DNA from: Marinitenerispora sediminis
GTDB taxonomy: Bacteria > Actinomycetota > Actinomycetes > Streptosporangiales > Streptosporangiaceae
Direction of reading: 5' to 3'
DNA: 34,163 nucleotides
Assembly: GCF_003336425.1 (NCBI RefSeq)
Contig: NZ_QEIO01000120.1
Span: forward strand, 1 to 34,163
Shown: positions 16,492-25,425 of the stretch, one piece after another
Layout: each line of letters starts with the position of its first letter
How positions within the stretch are numbered: position 1 is the stretch's first letter
Translations under genes and position numbers: made by a program
Notes under the pieces: model-generated
The model's input: the letters and a program-made list of their open reading frames with translations, nothing else
Databases searched by the model: none
What the model was told of the DNA's origin: nothing

Positions 16492-16550
16492 GCCTTGACC
16501 TCGCCGGAGCGGTTTGCCAGCAAGCAATTCACAGTGGTCTCCCGATCGGT

Positions 16551-17816
16551 TCAGATGTCTTCGGTCAAGGCAGACAGGAGGGACTGGTCCGATTCCGCTT
16601 CCGATGCGTCATCGGGTGCACCGCGTCGCAAGTACGGGCTGGCCAGGGCGGGCAAGATGGCGGCGATTGCCAGGATTGCCAGACCGATCCCGAGGACGAC
16701 CGGTGATCGCAAGCCATGCAGCGGGATGAGCGCGGAGCCGACAGCCGACCCGATGATGACGCCAAGGGTGATGAACGAGCCGTGGATCGTGTTCACCAGT
16801 GGTGCGGTGCTTCCTGCACGCTGGACGCGGACAGCCATGGCGGGGTTCATGGTGACGCCGACCAGGCCGATCCCGAGCATGAACGCCAGCGCCAGTGACG
16901 GAATGTCGGTGAAGAGCGCGAAGCCGGTGAGGAAGAGGGCGTTCAGTGCGGTGCCGAGCAGTAGCGTGGAGATCGTGTGCTTGTCGGCCAGGCGGCCGAC
17001 GACGAGATTCCCAACCAGGGTCGCCGCTCCGTAGACGAGCAGAAGAACGGGCACGAGGCTGTCCGAGAAGCCGGTGACTTCGGTGAGGATCGGGGTGAAG
17101 AAGCTGAATGCCGAGAACGTCGCTCCGATGATGAGCGTGCTGGAGGCGAGGGCGAGCAAGAACTGGGGCTTTCGCAGCACGGCCAAATCCGAACGGGTCG
17201 ATGCGGCGGGCTCAACACCGCCGTCGGCCGGTGCGGCGGGGTTCGACACGAAGGCCAGCGTCAGGATGGCGGCGACCAGGGTGATCGCTGAGATAGTCCA
17301 GAACGCGGTCTGCCAGCCAAACCGGCCACCGACGAAGGTCGCGAGCGGCAGGCCGAGCAGAGTCCCGAGCATCAGCCCGTTCATGACGACAGCGACCGCG
17401 CGTCCGCGCACCCGCTCGTCGACCAATTGGACGCCCATCGAGACCGCGATACCGAAGAACGCCTGCGAGGCGGCCCCGCTGGTGATCCGGGCGAGGACCA
17501 TCATCGGATACCCGGTCGCGAGCGCTGCGATGACGTTGCCGACGAGGAAGATCGCGAAGACGGTCATGAGCGCGGTCTTCGGCGGAACCTTGAGCAGGGC
17601 GAAGGTGAGCGGTGGGCCTCCGACGGCCATTGCGACGGCGAAGATCGTCACGAGGTAGCCGATCTGCGGGATCCCGGTGCCGAGGCCTTCCGCGAGCTGG
17701 GGCATGAGGCCTGCGACGGTGAACTCGCTGGTCACCATCGCGAACACCCCGGCGGCGAGGACGTACACCGCGGATGGGACGGCCTTCTTCACGGCTGGTG
17801 CTGTTGCTGTGCTCAA
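16551..17816 (-). CDS. MFS efflux transporter (DHA1/AraJ-like)
   Basis: A 421-aa major facilitator with 12 predicted helices. It resembles the drug/sugar efflux branch (AraJ, YdhP, Cmx-like): SEFTVAGLMPQLAEGL in the first helices, RITSGAASQAFFG in helix 4, and GRFGWQTAFW in helix 6. TTG at 17816 opens STATAPAVKKAV and has AGAAAGAG upstream; TTG at 17846 is an alternative. It lies downstream of and in line with the TetR gene, and a motif shared with the TetR upstream region sits before it. It is probably proton-driven export of a toxic small molecule. The substrate is unknown. Confidence 0.88.
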   Translation of the reverse strand: MSTATAPAVKKAVPSAVYVLAAGVFAMVTSEFTVAGLMPQLAEGLGTGIPQIGYLVTIFAVAMAVGGPPLTFALLKVPPKTALMTVFAIFLVGNVIAALATGYPMMVLARITSGAASQAFFGIAVSMGVQLVDERVRGRAVAVVMNGLMLGTLLGLPLATFVGGRFGWQTAFWTISAITLVAAILTLAFVSNPAAPADGGVEPAASTRSDLAVLRKPQFLLALASSTLIIGATFSAFSFFTPILTEVTGFSDSLVPVLLLVYGAATLVGNLVVGRLADKHTISTLLLGTALNALFLTGFALFTDIPSLALAFMLGIGLVGVTMNPAMAVRVQRAGSTAPLVNTIHGSFITLGVIIGSAVGSALIPLHGLRSPVVLGIGLAILAIAAILPALASPYLRRGAPDDASEAESDQSLLSALTEDI

Positions 17817-17840
17817 GAGAAACTCTTTCTGTACTTGATT

Positions 17841-17851
17841 ATCCAAAATAT
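17841..17851 (-). promoter_or_regulatory. Candidate TetR operator before the MFS gene
   Basis: On the minus strand ATATTTTGGAT. It matches ATGTTTTGGAT upstream of tetR at 10 of 11 positions. It lies in the short tetR-MFS gap just before the MFS start. Confidence 0.35.
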
Positions 17852-17885
17852 GGGCGTGAAGAAGCGCCGCCGGGCAGCGGCGCGG

Positions 17886-18488
17886 TCAGTGCAGGAGGGA
17901 ACTCAATCCGGCCAGAGCGATCCGGCGGAGCGTCTCGACGTCAACGCCGGTCTGCGCGGTCACGCGCAGGCCCGAGATGACGGTGCTGGCGAGCACGGCC
18001 CCGTCGTCGGGATCTACGCCTTTGGCGATCGACCCGTCGATCTGACCGGCCCGGATCGCTCCGGACAGAAGGGAGAGCCGCTCGCGCAGGTCGCGGTCGA
18101 GGATTCGGCTCACGCGCTCGTCCCGCTCACGCAGGTCCGGGCTCATGAGGCTCTGCACGACCATGCAGCCGGCCGCGTGGCCGCGGTTCGCCGCCTGCAG
18201 CTCCTCGTCCATGACGACGTCGACAAGGGTGCGCAACCTCTCCGCGCCCGTCAGCTCGTCGTCGGCGAGGATCGTCGATTGGCGCGCTCCGGTCGTCGCG
18301 ACGTAGTGCTGCAAGGCCCGCACAAACAGCTCATCCTTGGAGACGAACGCGTTGTACAGGCTGCTGCGGCGCACGCTCGCCGCCTCGCAAAGCTGCTCGG
18401 TCGAGGTCTCGGCGAAGCCGTGTACGCGGAACTCACGCACCGCGGCATCAAGTACTGCGGTCTCGTCGAACGTACGTGGTCTGGCCAT
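17886..18488 (-). CDS. TetR-family transcriptional regulator
   Basis: A 200-aa regulator. The N-terminal TetR HTH (about 5-52) is clear: FDETAVLDAAVREFRVHGFAETSTEQLCEAASVRRSSLYNAFVSKDELF. The C-terminal ligand domain has a Cys in RGHAAGCMVVQSLM. ATG at 18488. The gene leads a two-gene unit with the MFS exporter 69 bases downstream. By analogy with TetR/MFS pairs it should repress both until a ligand binds. A dyad lies directly upstream. Confidence 0.9.
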   Translation of the reverse strand: MARPRTFDETAVLDAAVREFRVHGFAETSTEQLCEAASVRRSSLYNAFVSKDELFVRALQHYVATTGARQSTILADDELTGAERLRTLVDVVMDEELQAANRGHAAGCMVVQSLMSPDLRERDERVSRILDRDLRERLSLLSGAIRAGQIDGSIAKGVDPDDGAVLASTVISGLRVTAQTGVDVETLRRIALAGLSSLLH

Positions 18489-18502
18489 GAGGCGAACCTA
18501 GC

Positions 18503-18528
18503 ATGTTTTGGATCGCAGAATCCATAAT
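18503..18528 (+). promoter_or_regulatory. Candidate TetR operator upstream of tetR
   Basis: TGGAT (18509-18513) and ATCCA (18520-18524) form a dyad with a six-base spacer, 20-40 bases before the tetR ATG. The left half extends to ATGTTTTGGAT, shared with the site before the MFS gene. Confidence 0.45.
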
Positions 18529-19183
18529 ACCCACCTCGAAGCCGCGGCGCCTCGCCGACCGTCACCAACCTCCTGCCCCGCAACATTTAGACGACGGACG
18601 ACGCCATGACCTGGGGCGCTACACAACAAGCTGGATTGACGCGCTATGAGAACCCGATCGCAGGGCGGAAACCTGAGAGAATTCCCAGGGAACACCGACG
18701 TGCGGGCGTCGGTGAACGTGACCGCATCCGGACGCCCCGCCCCTCGGCCGGTCGGTACGCGGTCGGATATCACCTGAGCAACGGTGAATGCATTCTTCTG
18801 GCCCAAAGGGTGGTTGCCACTGGACTGGGTCGCGCCCACGTCCGAGCCGGGCGCCCCCGGAGGGCAGCTACCACGCCATAGCGAGGCATTGCAGGTCATG
18901 TCTCGGTAGCGGCCGCCCAACGCATGCGCGTTTCAACACAGCTGCACGCCGTCGCCTGCGGGCTCACCTCTAGTCGGCCACCGCGCCAGGTCCGCGATAC
19001 CGCCAAACCGCGTCAGCTCTGTCCACTCAGCCATGCGGTCCCTCACCCCAACCGAACTCGACGAGCGGACGAGCAGACTCCAACGCGCCTCAACCAGTGC
19101 CGCCAGCGGCGCCGCACTGGAGTATCAGCCAGGTCGTCCTCAGGCGCGGCACAGGGGATGGATCAACGCTCGACCAGCGCAAC
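18529..19183. other. Intergenic stretch with no convincing gene
   Basis: About 650 bases between tetR and the hsdR terminator. The open frames here have no family resemblance, no ribosome sites and conflicting frames. A small hairpin (CACCGACG...CGTCGGTG, near 18700-18720) is the only structure noticed. It may hold decayed insertion debris marking the join between the efflux and restriction cargo modules. Confidence 0.4.
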
Positions 19184-19217
19184 GAGGCCCGGCAACCACC
19201 ACGAGTTGCCGGGCCTC
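19184..19217 (-). terminator. Terminator of the type I restriction operon
   Basis: A perfect 13-bp stem (19184-19196 with 19205-19217, GAGGCCCGGCAAC and its complement) with an eight-base loop, 11 bases after the hsdR stop on the minus strand. Confidence 0.8.
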
Positions 19218-19227
19218 CGCGCGTTCG

Positions 19228-22200
19228 TCAGTCAACGAGGTAGTGGGCTTGGATGTAGGCGACAGTGGAGTCATACGGCTCCCCCACCGGCTTCAGCATG
19301 TACCGGCGGAAGACCGCCGCGGTAGCGCGGCGGACGCCTCTGTTGCGCTCGTCGGCGTTGTCCCATGATTGGGCGAGGGTGCGGGTGACCACTTGGTCGA
19401 TCTCTTGGGCCAGGTTCCGCTCCGTGACGGTGAGGCCGGACGGCGCGTGGTCGTGGATGATCCGTGACAGGACACCCACGTGGTCGTCGTCCAGCACGAC
19501 GACGGCTTCATCCGGGTGTTTCTGGGCGTTCACGATGGCGCGGGCGACCCGGAGCGCCTCGGAGAGGAAGTCCAAAGAGTCCTGAGCGTTCTGGATGAGC
19601 CGGTCACGCAGTTTCCTGATCCGCTCCGCCAGGGCGGTGTACTTCGCCGACCCCGGGTCGACGCCCTTGTCGAGCGCGGCCTTGATGCGGTCCAGGATCT
19701 CCGCCGCGGACGGCGGCGTCTTGTCCTCGCCATCGTCCTTGCCCAGCTTGGGGTGGACGAGCGCCAGCAGCTCCTTCAGGACCGCGATGCCCTGAGCGTC
19801 CAGGACGAGGGGTTCCTTTTGGGAAGCGACCACGGAGAAGGAGTGGACGTGGGCATTGATGATCTCCAGGACCATCGGCCCCAGCTCGCTGAGCCGTTCC
19901 TTCCGCTCCTCGTCGGAGGACTGCTTGAACAGGGTCGTGTACACGGATCCGAACAGCCCGAAGCCGTCCCGGTACTTGGCGATGCGCTTGTCGGTGTTGA
20001 TGAGCGGGTAGAGCCGGGCCAGGAGCCGGTAGTCCCTGCTGAACACCTCGGCCGCGCCGGGGTTGGCGTCCAGGAAGGCGTTGATGGCCCGCACGGACTG
20101 GTATCCGGGGACCGTGAGGTCCAGGTCGTCCACGTCCGCGAACAGGTCTTCGATGCGGGCGAAGGTGGTGCGGAACTCGGCGACCAGCTCGGACAGGTCG
20201 GTGACGAACCCGCCCCCCTTGCCGGCCCCTTCCTTCGACGTGGGGTCGGTGACGGCCCGCTGGACCTCCTCGGCCAGGCCGATGTAGTCCACGACCACGC
20301 CGCAGGTCTTCGCGAATCCGGTCGGGGAGACCCAGGTGCGGTTCGTGCGGGTGATCGTCTGGAACAGGTTGTGGGCCTTCAGCGGCTTGTCCAGGTAGAG
20401 GACGCCCTCGTTGGGGGCGTCGAACCCGGTCATCAGCTTCGCGGTCACCACTAGGAAGCACAGCGGGTCGTCCGGGGTGAGGAACCGCCGTTTCTGCTCC
20501 TCCTCCTCAGCCTCGGAGAGCCGGAACGGCCGCATCGCGGGGTCTTCGTCCTTGGAGTCGGAGACGGAGATGTTGACCTCGGCGGTGATCCGGCCGTGCT
20601 TGCCGACTTCGGCGAGTATCTGTGACGCTTCGAAGCCGGCCAGCAGCTCGTTGATCTTGTCGGTGTAGGCCACGGCCAGCTCACGGTTGTAGGTGACGAC
20701 CTGGGCCTTGAGGCCGTTGCGGTAGGCGCCGGCCAGGTAGTGGTCCACGATGTGCTGGCAGACCGTGTGAATGCGGTCGGGGTTGGCGAACACCGAGGTG
20801 AGGCGCCCGAACTTGCGGGACAAGGTCTCACGGTCGGGGTCGTCGAGGTCGAAGTCGTCGGCGAACTGGTCGAATTCGGCCTGCAGCGCCTGGTCGTTCA
20901 TCTCGAAGGAGACCGGATGCGGTTCGAGCATGACCGGAACGGTGGCCTCGTCCAGCAGGGACCGGGACACCGAATAGCGGTGGAGCACCCTGTCCGGGTC
21001 AGTCTCCTCGCCGAAGAGGGCGAAGGTGTCGGTGGCGAGGTTTCTCAGGGGGGTGCCGGTCATGCCGAAGAACCTTGCGTTCGGCAGTGCTGCGCGCATC
21101 TGCCCGGCCAGGGACTTCGATCTGGTGGACTGGGTGCGGTGTGCCTCGTCGACCAGCACGATGATGTTGTCCCGCCTCGACAGGTTCTTGCCGGCGTCGG
21201 CGAACTTGTGGACGGTCGTGGAGATGACGCCGCGCACATCGTCGGCCAGCAGGGAACGCAACTCCTGACCGGTGGCGGGCTCGTGGAAGTAGGCGTCCCC
21301 CATCGCGGAGGTGAACACCCCGGAGGTCTGCCGGACGAGCTGGAGCCGGTCGGAGAGCAGGATGATCGTGGGTGAGTCGGTGCGAGTGTCGGCCAGCAGC
21401 AGCGAGGCGGCGAACACCATCAGCAGCGTCTTCCCCGACCCCTGGTGGTGCCAGATCAGGCCCTTGGACCCGCCTTCCAGGACCCGCTGGTGGATCAGGT
21501 GCGCGGCCTCCCGCTGCGGGTAGCGTGGCAGATACTTCGTGTCCGCCCCGCCCCCGGAGGTGTCGAAGAGGGCGAAGTTGGCGAGGATGTCCAGGACCGT
21601 GGCCGGATTCATCAGCAGCTCGACGGAGCGCTGCACGTCGGCCTGGCCGGAGAGGTTCTCGTCGTCGGCAGTGGAGCGGAACGGCTGCCACAGGTTCGTG
21701 GGCGCGCCGACAGCGCCGAACCGCAGCTTCAGTCCGTCGGAGGCCACGGCGAAGACATTGGGGGTGAAGAACCACGGGTACTCGGTGGCGTAAACGTCGT
21801 TGATCTCGCGGGCGGCATCGGCCCACCCGGACTTCGAGGTCGGGGATTTCACCTCGACCACGACCAGGGGCAGACCATTGACCCAGTACACGAGATCGAA
21901 GCGGCGGGAGGTCTTGCCGGGGACGGTGATGGTCACCTCGTCCGAGACGACCAGGGTGTTGGCGGTCGGGTGTTCGAGATCGATGACCTTCAGGGTGTGC
22001 CACACGCCATCAGCGTTCCGGAACTCTTTGCGCCCGCGCAGCAGGTGCAGCACCTGCTCGTTAGCGCGAACCAGGCCGCCCTCCACCGCGTTGACCATGG
22101 CGGTGATCTCCTCGACGACCGCGTCCACATCGAAGCCGTCGATCAACCCCGGGTTGAGCCGGATGATGGTGTCCCGCAGTTGGCCGGTGACCACCGTCTG

Positions 22201-22308
22201 CGTCGACTCACGCGGCAACGACCTACCCGCAGTGAAGGCCCAGCCCATCGGGAGGGACCATTTGATCATCAGGTTCTGGAACTCACGCTCCCGAATGCCC
22301 CTCGCCAC
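19228..22308 (-). CDS. hsdR: Type I restriction enzyme, R subunit
   Basis: A 1026-aa motor/nuclease subunit. An N-terminal PD-(D/E)XK nuclease (RFDLVYW with Asp138, VVVEVK with Glu152 and Lys154) is followed by an SF2 translocase. Walker A is HHQGSGKT (287-294), the DEAH box is VDEAHR, and motif III is GMTGTPL (415-421). Then come GFDAPN and TRTNR helicase motifs and a helical C-terminal region that docks on the methylase core. GTG at 22308 has GGAGG eight bases upstream, which lies inside the hsdS 3' end; the gap to hsdS is three bases. It cleaves DNA at a distance after translocation when the target is unmethylated. Intact. Confidence 0.95.
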   Translation of the reverse strand: MARGIREREFQNLMIKWSLPMGWAFTAGRSLPRESTQTVVTGQLRDTIIRLNPGLIDGFDVDAVVEEITAMVNAVEGGLVRANEQVLHLLRGRKEFRNADGVWHTLKVIDLEHPTANTLVVSDEVTITVPGKTSRRFDLVYWVNGLPLVVVEVKSPTSKSGWADAAREINDVYATEYPWFFTPNVFAVASDGLKLRFGAVGAPTNLWQPFRSTADDENLSGQADVQRSVELLMNPATVLDILANFALFDTSGGGADTKYLPRYPQREAAHLIHQRVLEGGSKGLIWHHQGSGKTLLMVFAASLLLADTRTDSPTIILLSDRLQLVRQTSGVFTSAMGDAYFHEPATGQELRSLLADDVRGVISTTVHKFADAGKNLSRRDNIIVLVDEAHRTQSTRSKSLAGQMRAALPNARFFGMTGTPLRNLATDTFALFGEETDPDRVLHRYSVSRSLLDEATVPVMLEPHPVSFEMNDQALQAEFDQFADDFDLDDPDRETLSRKFGRLTSVFANPDRIHTVCQHIVDHYLAGAYRNGLKAQVVTYNRELAVAYTDKINELLAGFEASQILAEVGKHGRITAEVNISVSDSKDEDPAMRPFRLSEAEEEEQKRRFLTPDDPLCFLVVTAKLMTGFDAPNEGVLYLDKPLKAHNLFQTITRTNRTWVSPTGFAKTCGVVVDYIGLAEEVQRAVTDPTSKEGAGKGGGFVTDLSELVAEFRTTFARIEDLFADVDDLDLTVPGYQSVRAINAFLDANPGAAEVFSRDYRLLARLYPLINTDKRIAKYRDGFGLFGSVYTTLFKQSSDEERKERLSELGPMVLEIINAHVHSFSVVASQKEPLVLDAQGIAVLKELLALVHPKLGKDDGEDKTPPSAAEILDRIKAALDKGVDPGSAKYTALAERIRKLRDRLIQNAQDSLDFLSEALRVARAIVNAQKHPDEAVVVLDDDHVGVLSRIIHDHAPSGLTVTERNLAQEIDQVVTRTLAQSWDNADERNRGVRRATAAVFRRYMLKPVGEPYDSTVAYIQAHYLVD

Positions 22309-22311
22309 GGA

Positions 22312-23511
22312 TCAGACCTCCTGCTCGACGGATCTGATGTCGATGGTGCGATCCAACAATCCCGTCAGCAGCCGGGCGCGGACCTGACGAAGCCGGGTGG
22401 CTTCAGCACGCAGAGCAGTAAGTGTCGCCTCCATCGCCTCAAGCTCGGCCACGACTTCGCGCTGCCGGTCGATCGAGGGGAGGCGGACGGACATGCTCTT
22501 CGAGCGCTTGGCACTGATGTGCTTGATGTTGGATCCGCCCGCGACGTCGAGGAACGCCCCAGACTCGTATGCCCACATGCTCCAGTGGAACGCGAACTCA
22601 GGAATGCAAATGCCTTCGAGCGCGCGAAGCCGTAGGAGGGTCATCTGGGTGCAGACAGGGGCAGGAAGTTCGTCTCGCCACATGGCGGGCATTCCGACTG
22701 CTTTCGCGCTTGCGCTGCCCTCGGACACCACAATGTCGCCGTACCGGAGTCCGAACTTCTCGCGCTCCGCCGGGTCGAAGTTCATCTCCAGGACGTCGGA
22801 AAGGTCCAGCGTCCCGTATCCGACGTTCGCAGAACGTAGATACGGCGTCATATAGGGGCCGCTGGCGCGTTCAGGAGTACGACGAACCCCGGTCGAGAAG
22901 TCGAAGGCGTGCTCGGCCCTGACCGGCTCCACCAACTCATCGGTCATGTGGTCGGCTCGGCGACGACGCAGAACCAGAGACAGCGACTCGCCCTCGCCGT
23001 CGAGGGCGGTGATCTGGTCGTCGACTGCGCCGATGACCTCGACAATCCGCTCCTGTGTTGACAGCGGTGGCAGGGCGATGGGGATGGTGCTGAACACCTT
23101 GAAGGGAAGGCTGCGCCTGCGGTTTACACTTCCCCGTGCATTGTTGGCATACTCGGCTAGCATCCGCGGGCTACGGACCATCAGCTCGGCGTACTCCGGC
23201 AGCGCAGCCCCGTCCCCCCGCCAACAGAGGGTGGTGTACATGGGGCTAATGACTCCGGTCTCTCCAAGGTTGTTCCGGGCGATGGCCCCCTCGTCAATGT
23301 GGATCGTTGAATACGCCCATCCTCCTGGTGCAACGGACTTGTAGCCGTCAAGCTTCTCGGACGCGATCCTCTTGTCGAAGTAGTCGTCAGCACGGACGAA
23401 TCCGTCGTACTTGGACAGGCTCATCACAGTCGGCTCCTCCGGGTGTGCCCCCAGCTTGGAGTTGTCCGCCGAAAAGAGCCGTCCGAGGGTAGTCTGCTGC
23501 CAATCACTCAT
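22312..23511 (-). CDS. hsdS: Type I restriction-modification specificity subunit
   Basis: A 399-aa protein with the two-fold layout of HsdS. Target-recognition domain 1 (about 1-145) is followed by a conserved helix (LPPLSTQERIVEVIGAVDDQ). Target-recognition domain 2 (about 190-340) is followed by the second helix (LPSIDRQREVVAELEAMEAT). The two helices set the spacing of a bipartite target. ATG at 23511 overlaps the hsdM stop by eight bases (ATGAGTGA), with GAGGG upstream. Neither target-recognition domain is truncated. The target sequence cannot be deduced by eye. Confidence 0.93.
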   Translation of the reverse strand: MSDWQQTTLGRLFSADNSKLGAHPEEPTVMSLSKYDGFVRADDYFDKRIASEKLDGYKSVAPGGWAYSTIHIDEGAIARNNLGETGVISPMYTTLCWRGDGAALPEYAELMVRSPRMLAEYANNARGSVNRRRSLPFKVFSTIPIALPPLSTQERIVEVIGAVDDQITALDGEGESLSLVLRRRRADHMTDELVEPVRAEHAFDFSTGVRRTPERASGPYMTPYLRSANVGYGTLDLSDVLEMNFDPAEREKFGLRYGDIVVSEGSASAKAVGMPAMWRDELPAPVCTQMTLLRLRALEGICIPEFAFHWSMWAYESGAFLDVAGGSNIKHISAKRSKSMSVRLPSIDRQREVVAELEAMEATLTALRAEATRLRQVRARLLTGLLDRTIDIRSVEQEV

Positions 23512-25078
23512 CGAAGCCCTCAATCCCGGCGTCAGCGAGGACGGCTAGCATGCGCTGTTCAATCTTCTGACGCTCAGCTCGGGCAAGGTTATACGCCTCG
23601 ATCAGAGCGGGCAGGTCTTCGCTCTCGGCGGCAGCCTGCTTGATGTAGCGGCCGATGTTGAGGTCGTACCCGTTCGCCGAGATCTCCGCTGCGGGGACGA
23701 ATTGGACCGAGATTCTGCCGTCGCCGTCAGGATCGAGTGGGTTGCCGTCAGCGTCGAATTTCGAGTGGTAGGCGGTCACCACATCGGCGATGTCCGTCTC
23801 GGTCAGGACGTTGCGGTTCTTGGCTTTGGTGAACCGCTTGGAGGCGTCGATGAATAGCACCCCGTCCTGGCGCTCCTCGGCCTTGGTGCCGGCGGCACGG
23901 AACACGAGGATGCAGGTCGGAATGGAAGTCGAATAGAAGAGGTTCGCCGGCAGGCCGATCACAGCTTCAAGGAGGTCGTCGTCTAGAACGCGCTTGCGGA
24001 TGGCAGCTTCCTGGCCGCCGCGGAAGAGGACGCCGTGGGGAAGGACGACGCCGGCACGGCCCTTCTTCGGGCCCATGCTGGCGATCATGTGCTGTACGAA
24101 CGCCCAGTCCGCCGATGACTGCGGGGCGACCCCGCCGATGGCGCGCGGGTCGTTCTTCCAGGGCTTCCACTTCAGGCTGTAGGGCGGGTTGGCGACGATC
24201 ACATCGAACTGCGCGAGGGACCCGTCCGGCTTCTTGAAACGCGGGTCCTTCAGGGTGTCGCCGACCGCAACCTGAAACTGGGTGAGGTTGTGCATGAAGA
24301 GGTTCATGCGCGCGACACCCGCAGTGTCCGCTACGGCCTCCTGCCCGTACAGGCTGAGCGTGTATCCACGCCCGCCGCGGGCCTTCAAGAGGTTCGCGGC
24401 GGCGATGAGCATGCCGCCCGAACCGCAGGTCGGGTCGTACACCGACTCGTGGCCCTTGGGGTCGAGGAGCTCGACGAGCAGCTCGACGACCTCGCGCGGG
24501 GTGAAGAACTGGCCGGCGCGGGTGCCGGACCCGTCGGAGAACCGCTTCAGCAGGTACTCATACGCACCGCCGAGCACATCGTGGGACATGTTGCCCTCGT
24601 GCATCTTCGGAGTGCGATCCATCGCCTGCATGACCGCCGCCAGCACTTCCGCCGGCAGCACCTCTTCGGAGGTCCAGGTCATGGTCCCGAACAGGCGGGA
24701 GAACTTGTCAGGGTTGGCCGTCTCGATGGCCTGCAGGGAGGCGCGGACCCGCTGACCGAGGCCGGGCTGTGTGACGGTGGCGAGGATGGACGACCAGGAA
24801 GCACGGCGCTCCCGGACGGTGCCGGGGTAGATCAACGGGATCTCGAACGACTGGTAGTCGCGGTACTCGATCTCGTGGGCTTCCTCCGCAGAGAGATAGT
24901 CCAGGCCCTCGTTTTCGACCAGGAACTCCTCGTGGTTGTGTTCCCAGGTGTCCGACAGGTACTTCCAGAACATCAACGGGAAGACGACCGAGGAGTACTG
25001 CGCTTCGGGCATCGCCACGCGCAGCTCGTCGGCGGCGTCCCACAACCGGCTCTCGATCTCCTGCTGGGTCACTGCCAT
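23504..25078 (-). CDS. hsdM: Type I restriction-modification DNA methyltransferase
   Basis: A 524-aa N6-adenine methyltransferase. An N-terminal helical domain (about 1-150) precedes the catalytic domain. The AdoMet-binding motif is DPTCGSGG (215-222) and the catalytic motif is NPPY (297-300). GQFFTPREVVELLVELL just before motif I is typical of the family. ATG at 25078 is preferred, with AAGGA about ten bases upstream; TTG at 25102 is an alternative. With HsdS it modifies host DNA; with HsdR it forms the restriction complex. First gene of hsdM-hsdS-hsdR. Confidence 0.95.
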   Translation of the reverse strand: MAVTQQEIESRLWDAADELRVAMPEAQYSSVVFPLMFWKYLSDTWEHNHEEFLVENEGLDYLSAEEAHEIEYRDYQSFEIPLIYPGTVRERRASWSSILATVTQPGLGQRVRASLQAIETANPDKFSRLFGTMTWTSEEVLPAEVLAAVMQAMDRTPKMHEGNMSHDVLGGAYEYLLKRFSDGSGTRAGQFFTPREVVELLVELLDPKGHESVYDPTCGSGGMLIAAANLLKARGGRGYTLSLYGQEAVADTAGVARMNLFMHNLTQFQVAVGDTLKDPRFKKPDGSLAQFDVIVANPPYSLKWKPWKNDPRAIGGVAPQSSADWAFVQHMIASMGPKKGRAGVVLPHGVLFRGGQEAAIRKRVLDDDLLEAVIGLPANLFYSTSIPTCILVFRAAGTKAEERQDGVLFIDASKRFTKAKNRNVLTETDIADVVTAYHSKFDADGNPLDPDGDGRISVQFVPAAEISANGYDLNIGRYIKQAAAESEDLPALIEAYNLARAERQKIEQRMLAVLADAGIEGFDE

Positions 25079-25425
25079 CAGTCGGGGGTCCTTGCTCGTC
25101 AAAGGGAGGCGACACGAAGGTCGTGGTGCTACTGCTCGTCACCCAATTTAAGGCGTATCCCGCCCGTACACGACGGGCATGCCTTGCCCCGTGGGCGCGC
25201 CCGAGCCCACCTGACCTGCCGCATGAGACTGGCCAGCACCCCTTACGCCGCTGTCAACCAGTGGTGGCCAACGGACCTCAGGACTCTCCCACATGCCCGC
25301 ATATGCCCGTCCGCGACACGATCCTTCGAGTGCCGACCGCCATGGGGGTCAGGGCGCAGCCACCACGCTCGATTATCGCAGTACAAACGCAACACAATCC
25401 ACCCAACCCAGAAAACAGACGGCCC
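25079..25425. other. Region upstream of hsdM
   Basis: About 350 bases without a gene I can support. It should hold the hsdM promoter and the terminator of the nuclease-fusion gene. No strong stem-loop or -35/-10 pair stands out. Base composition becomes A-rich from about 25380 towards the 3' end of the nuclease-fusion gene, marking a shift in origin of the DNA. Confidence 0.35.

Noticed and set aside
18498-18920. 140-aa minus-strand frame upstream of tetR
   Set aside because: No family look, no ribosome site, and it covers the tetR promoter region.
21445-22635. 396-aa plus-strand frame opposite hsdR/hsdS
   Set aside because: Antisense shadow of conserved restriction genes.
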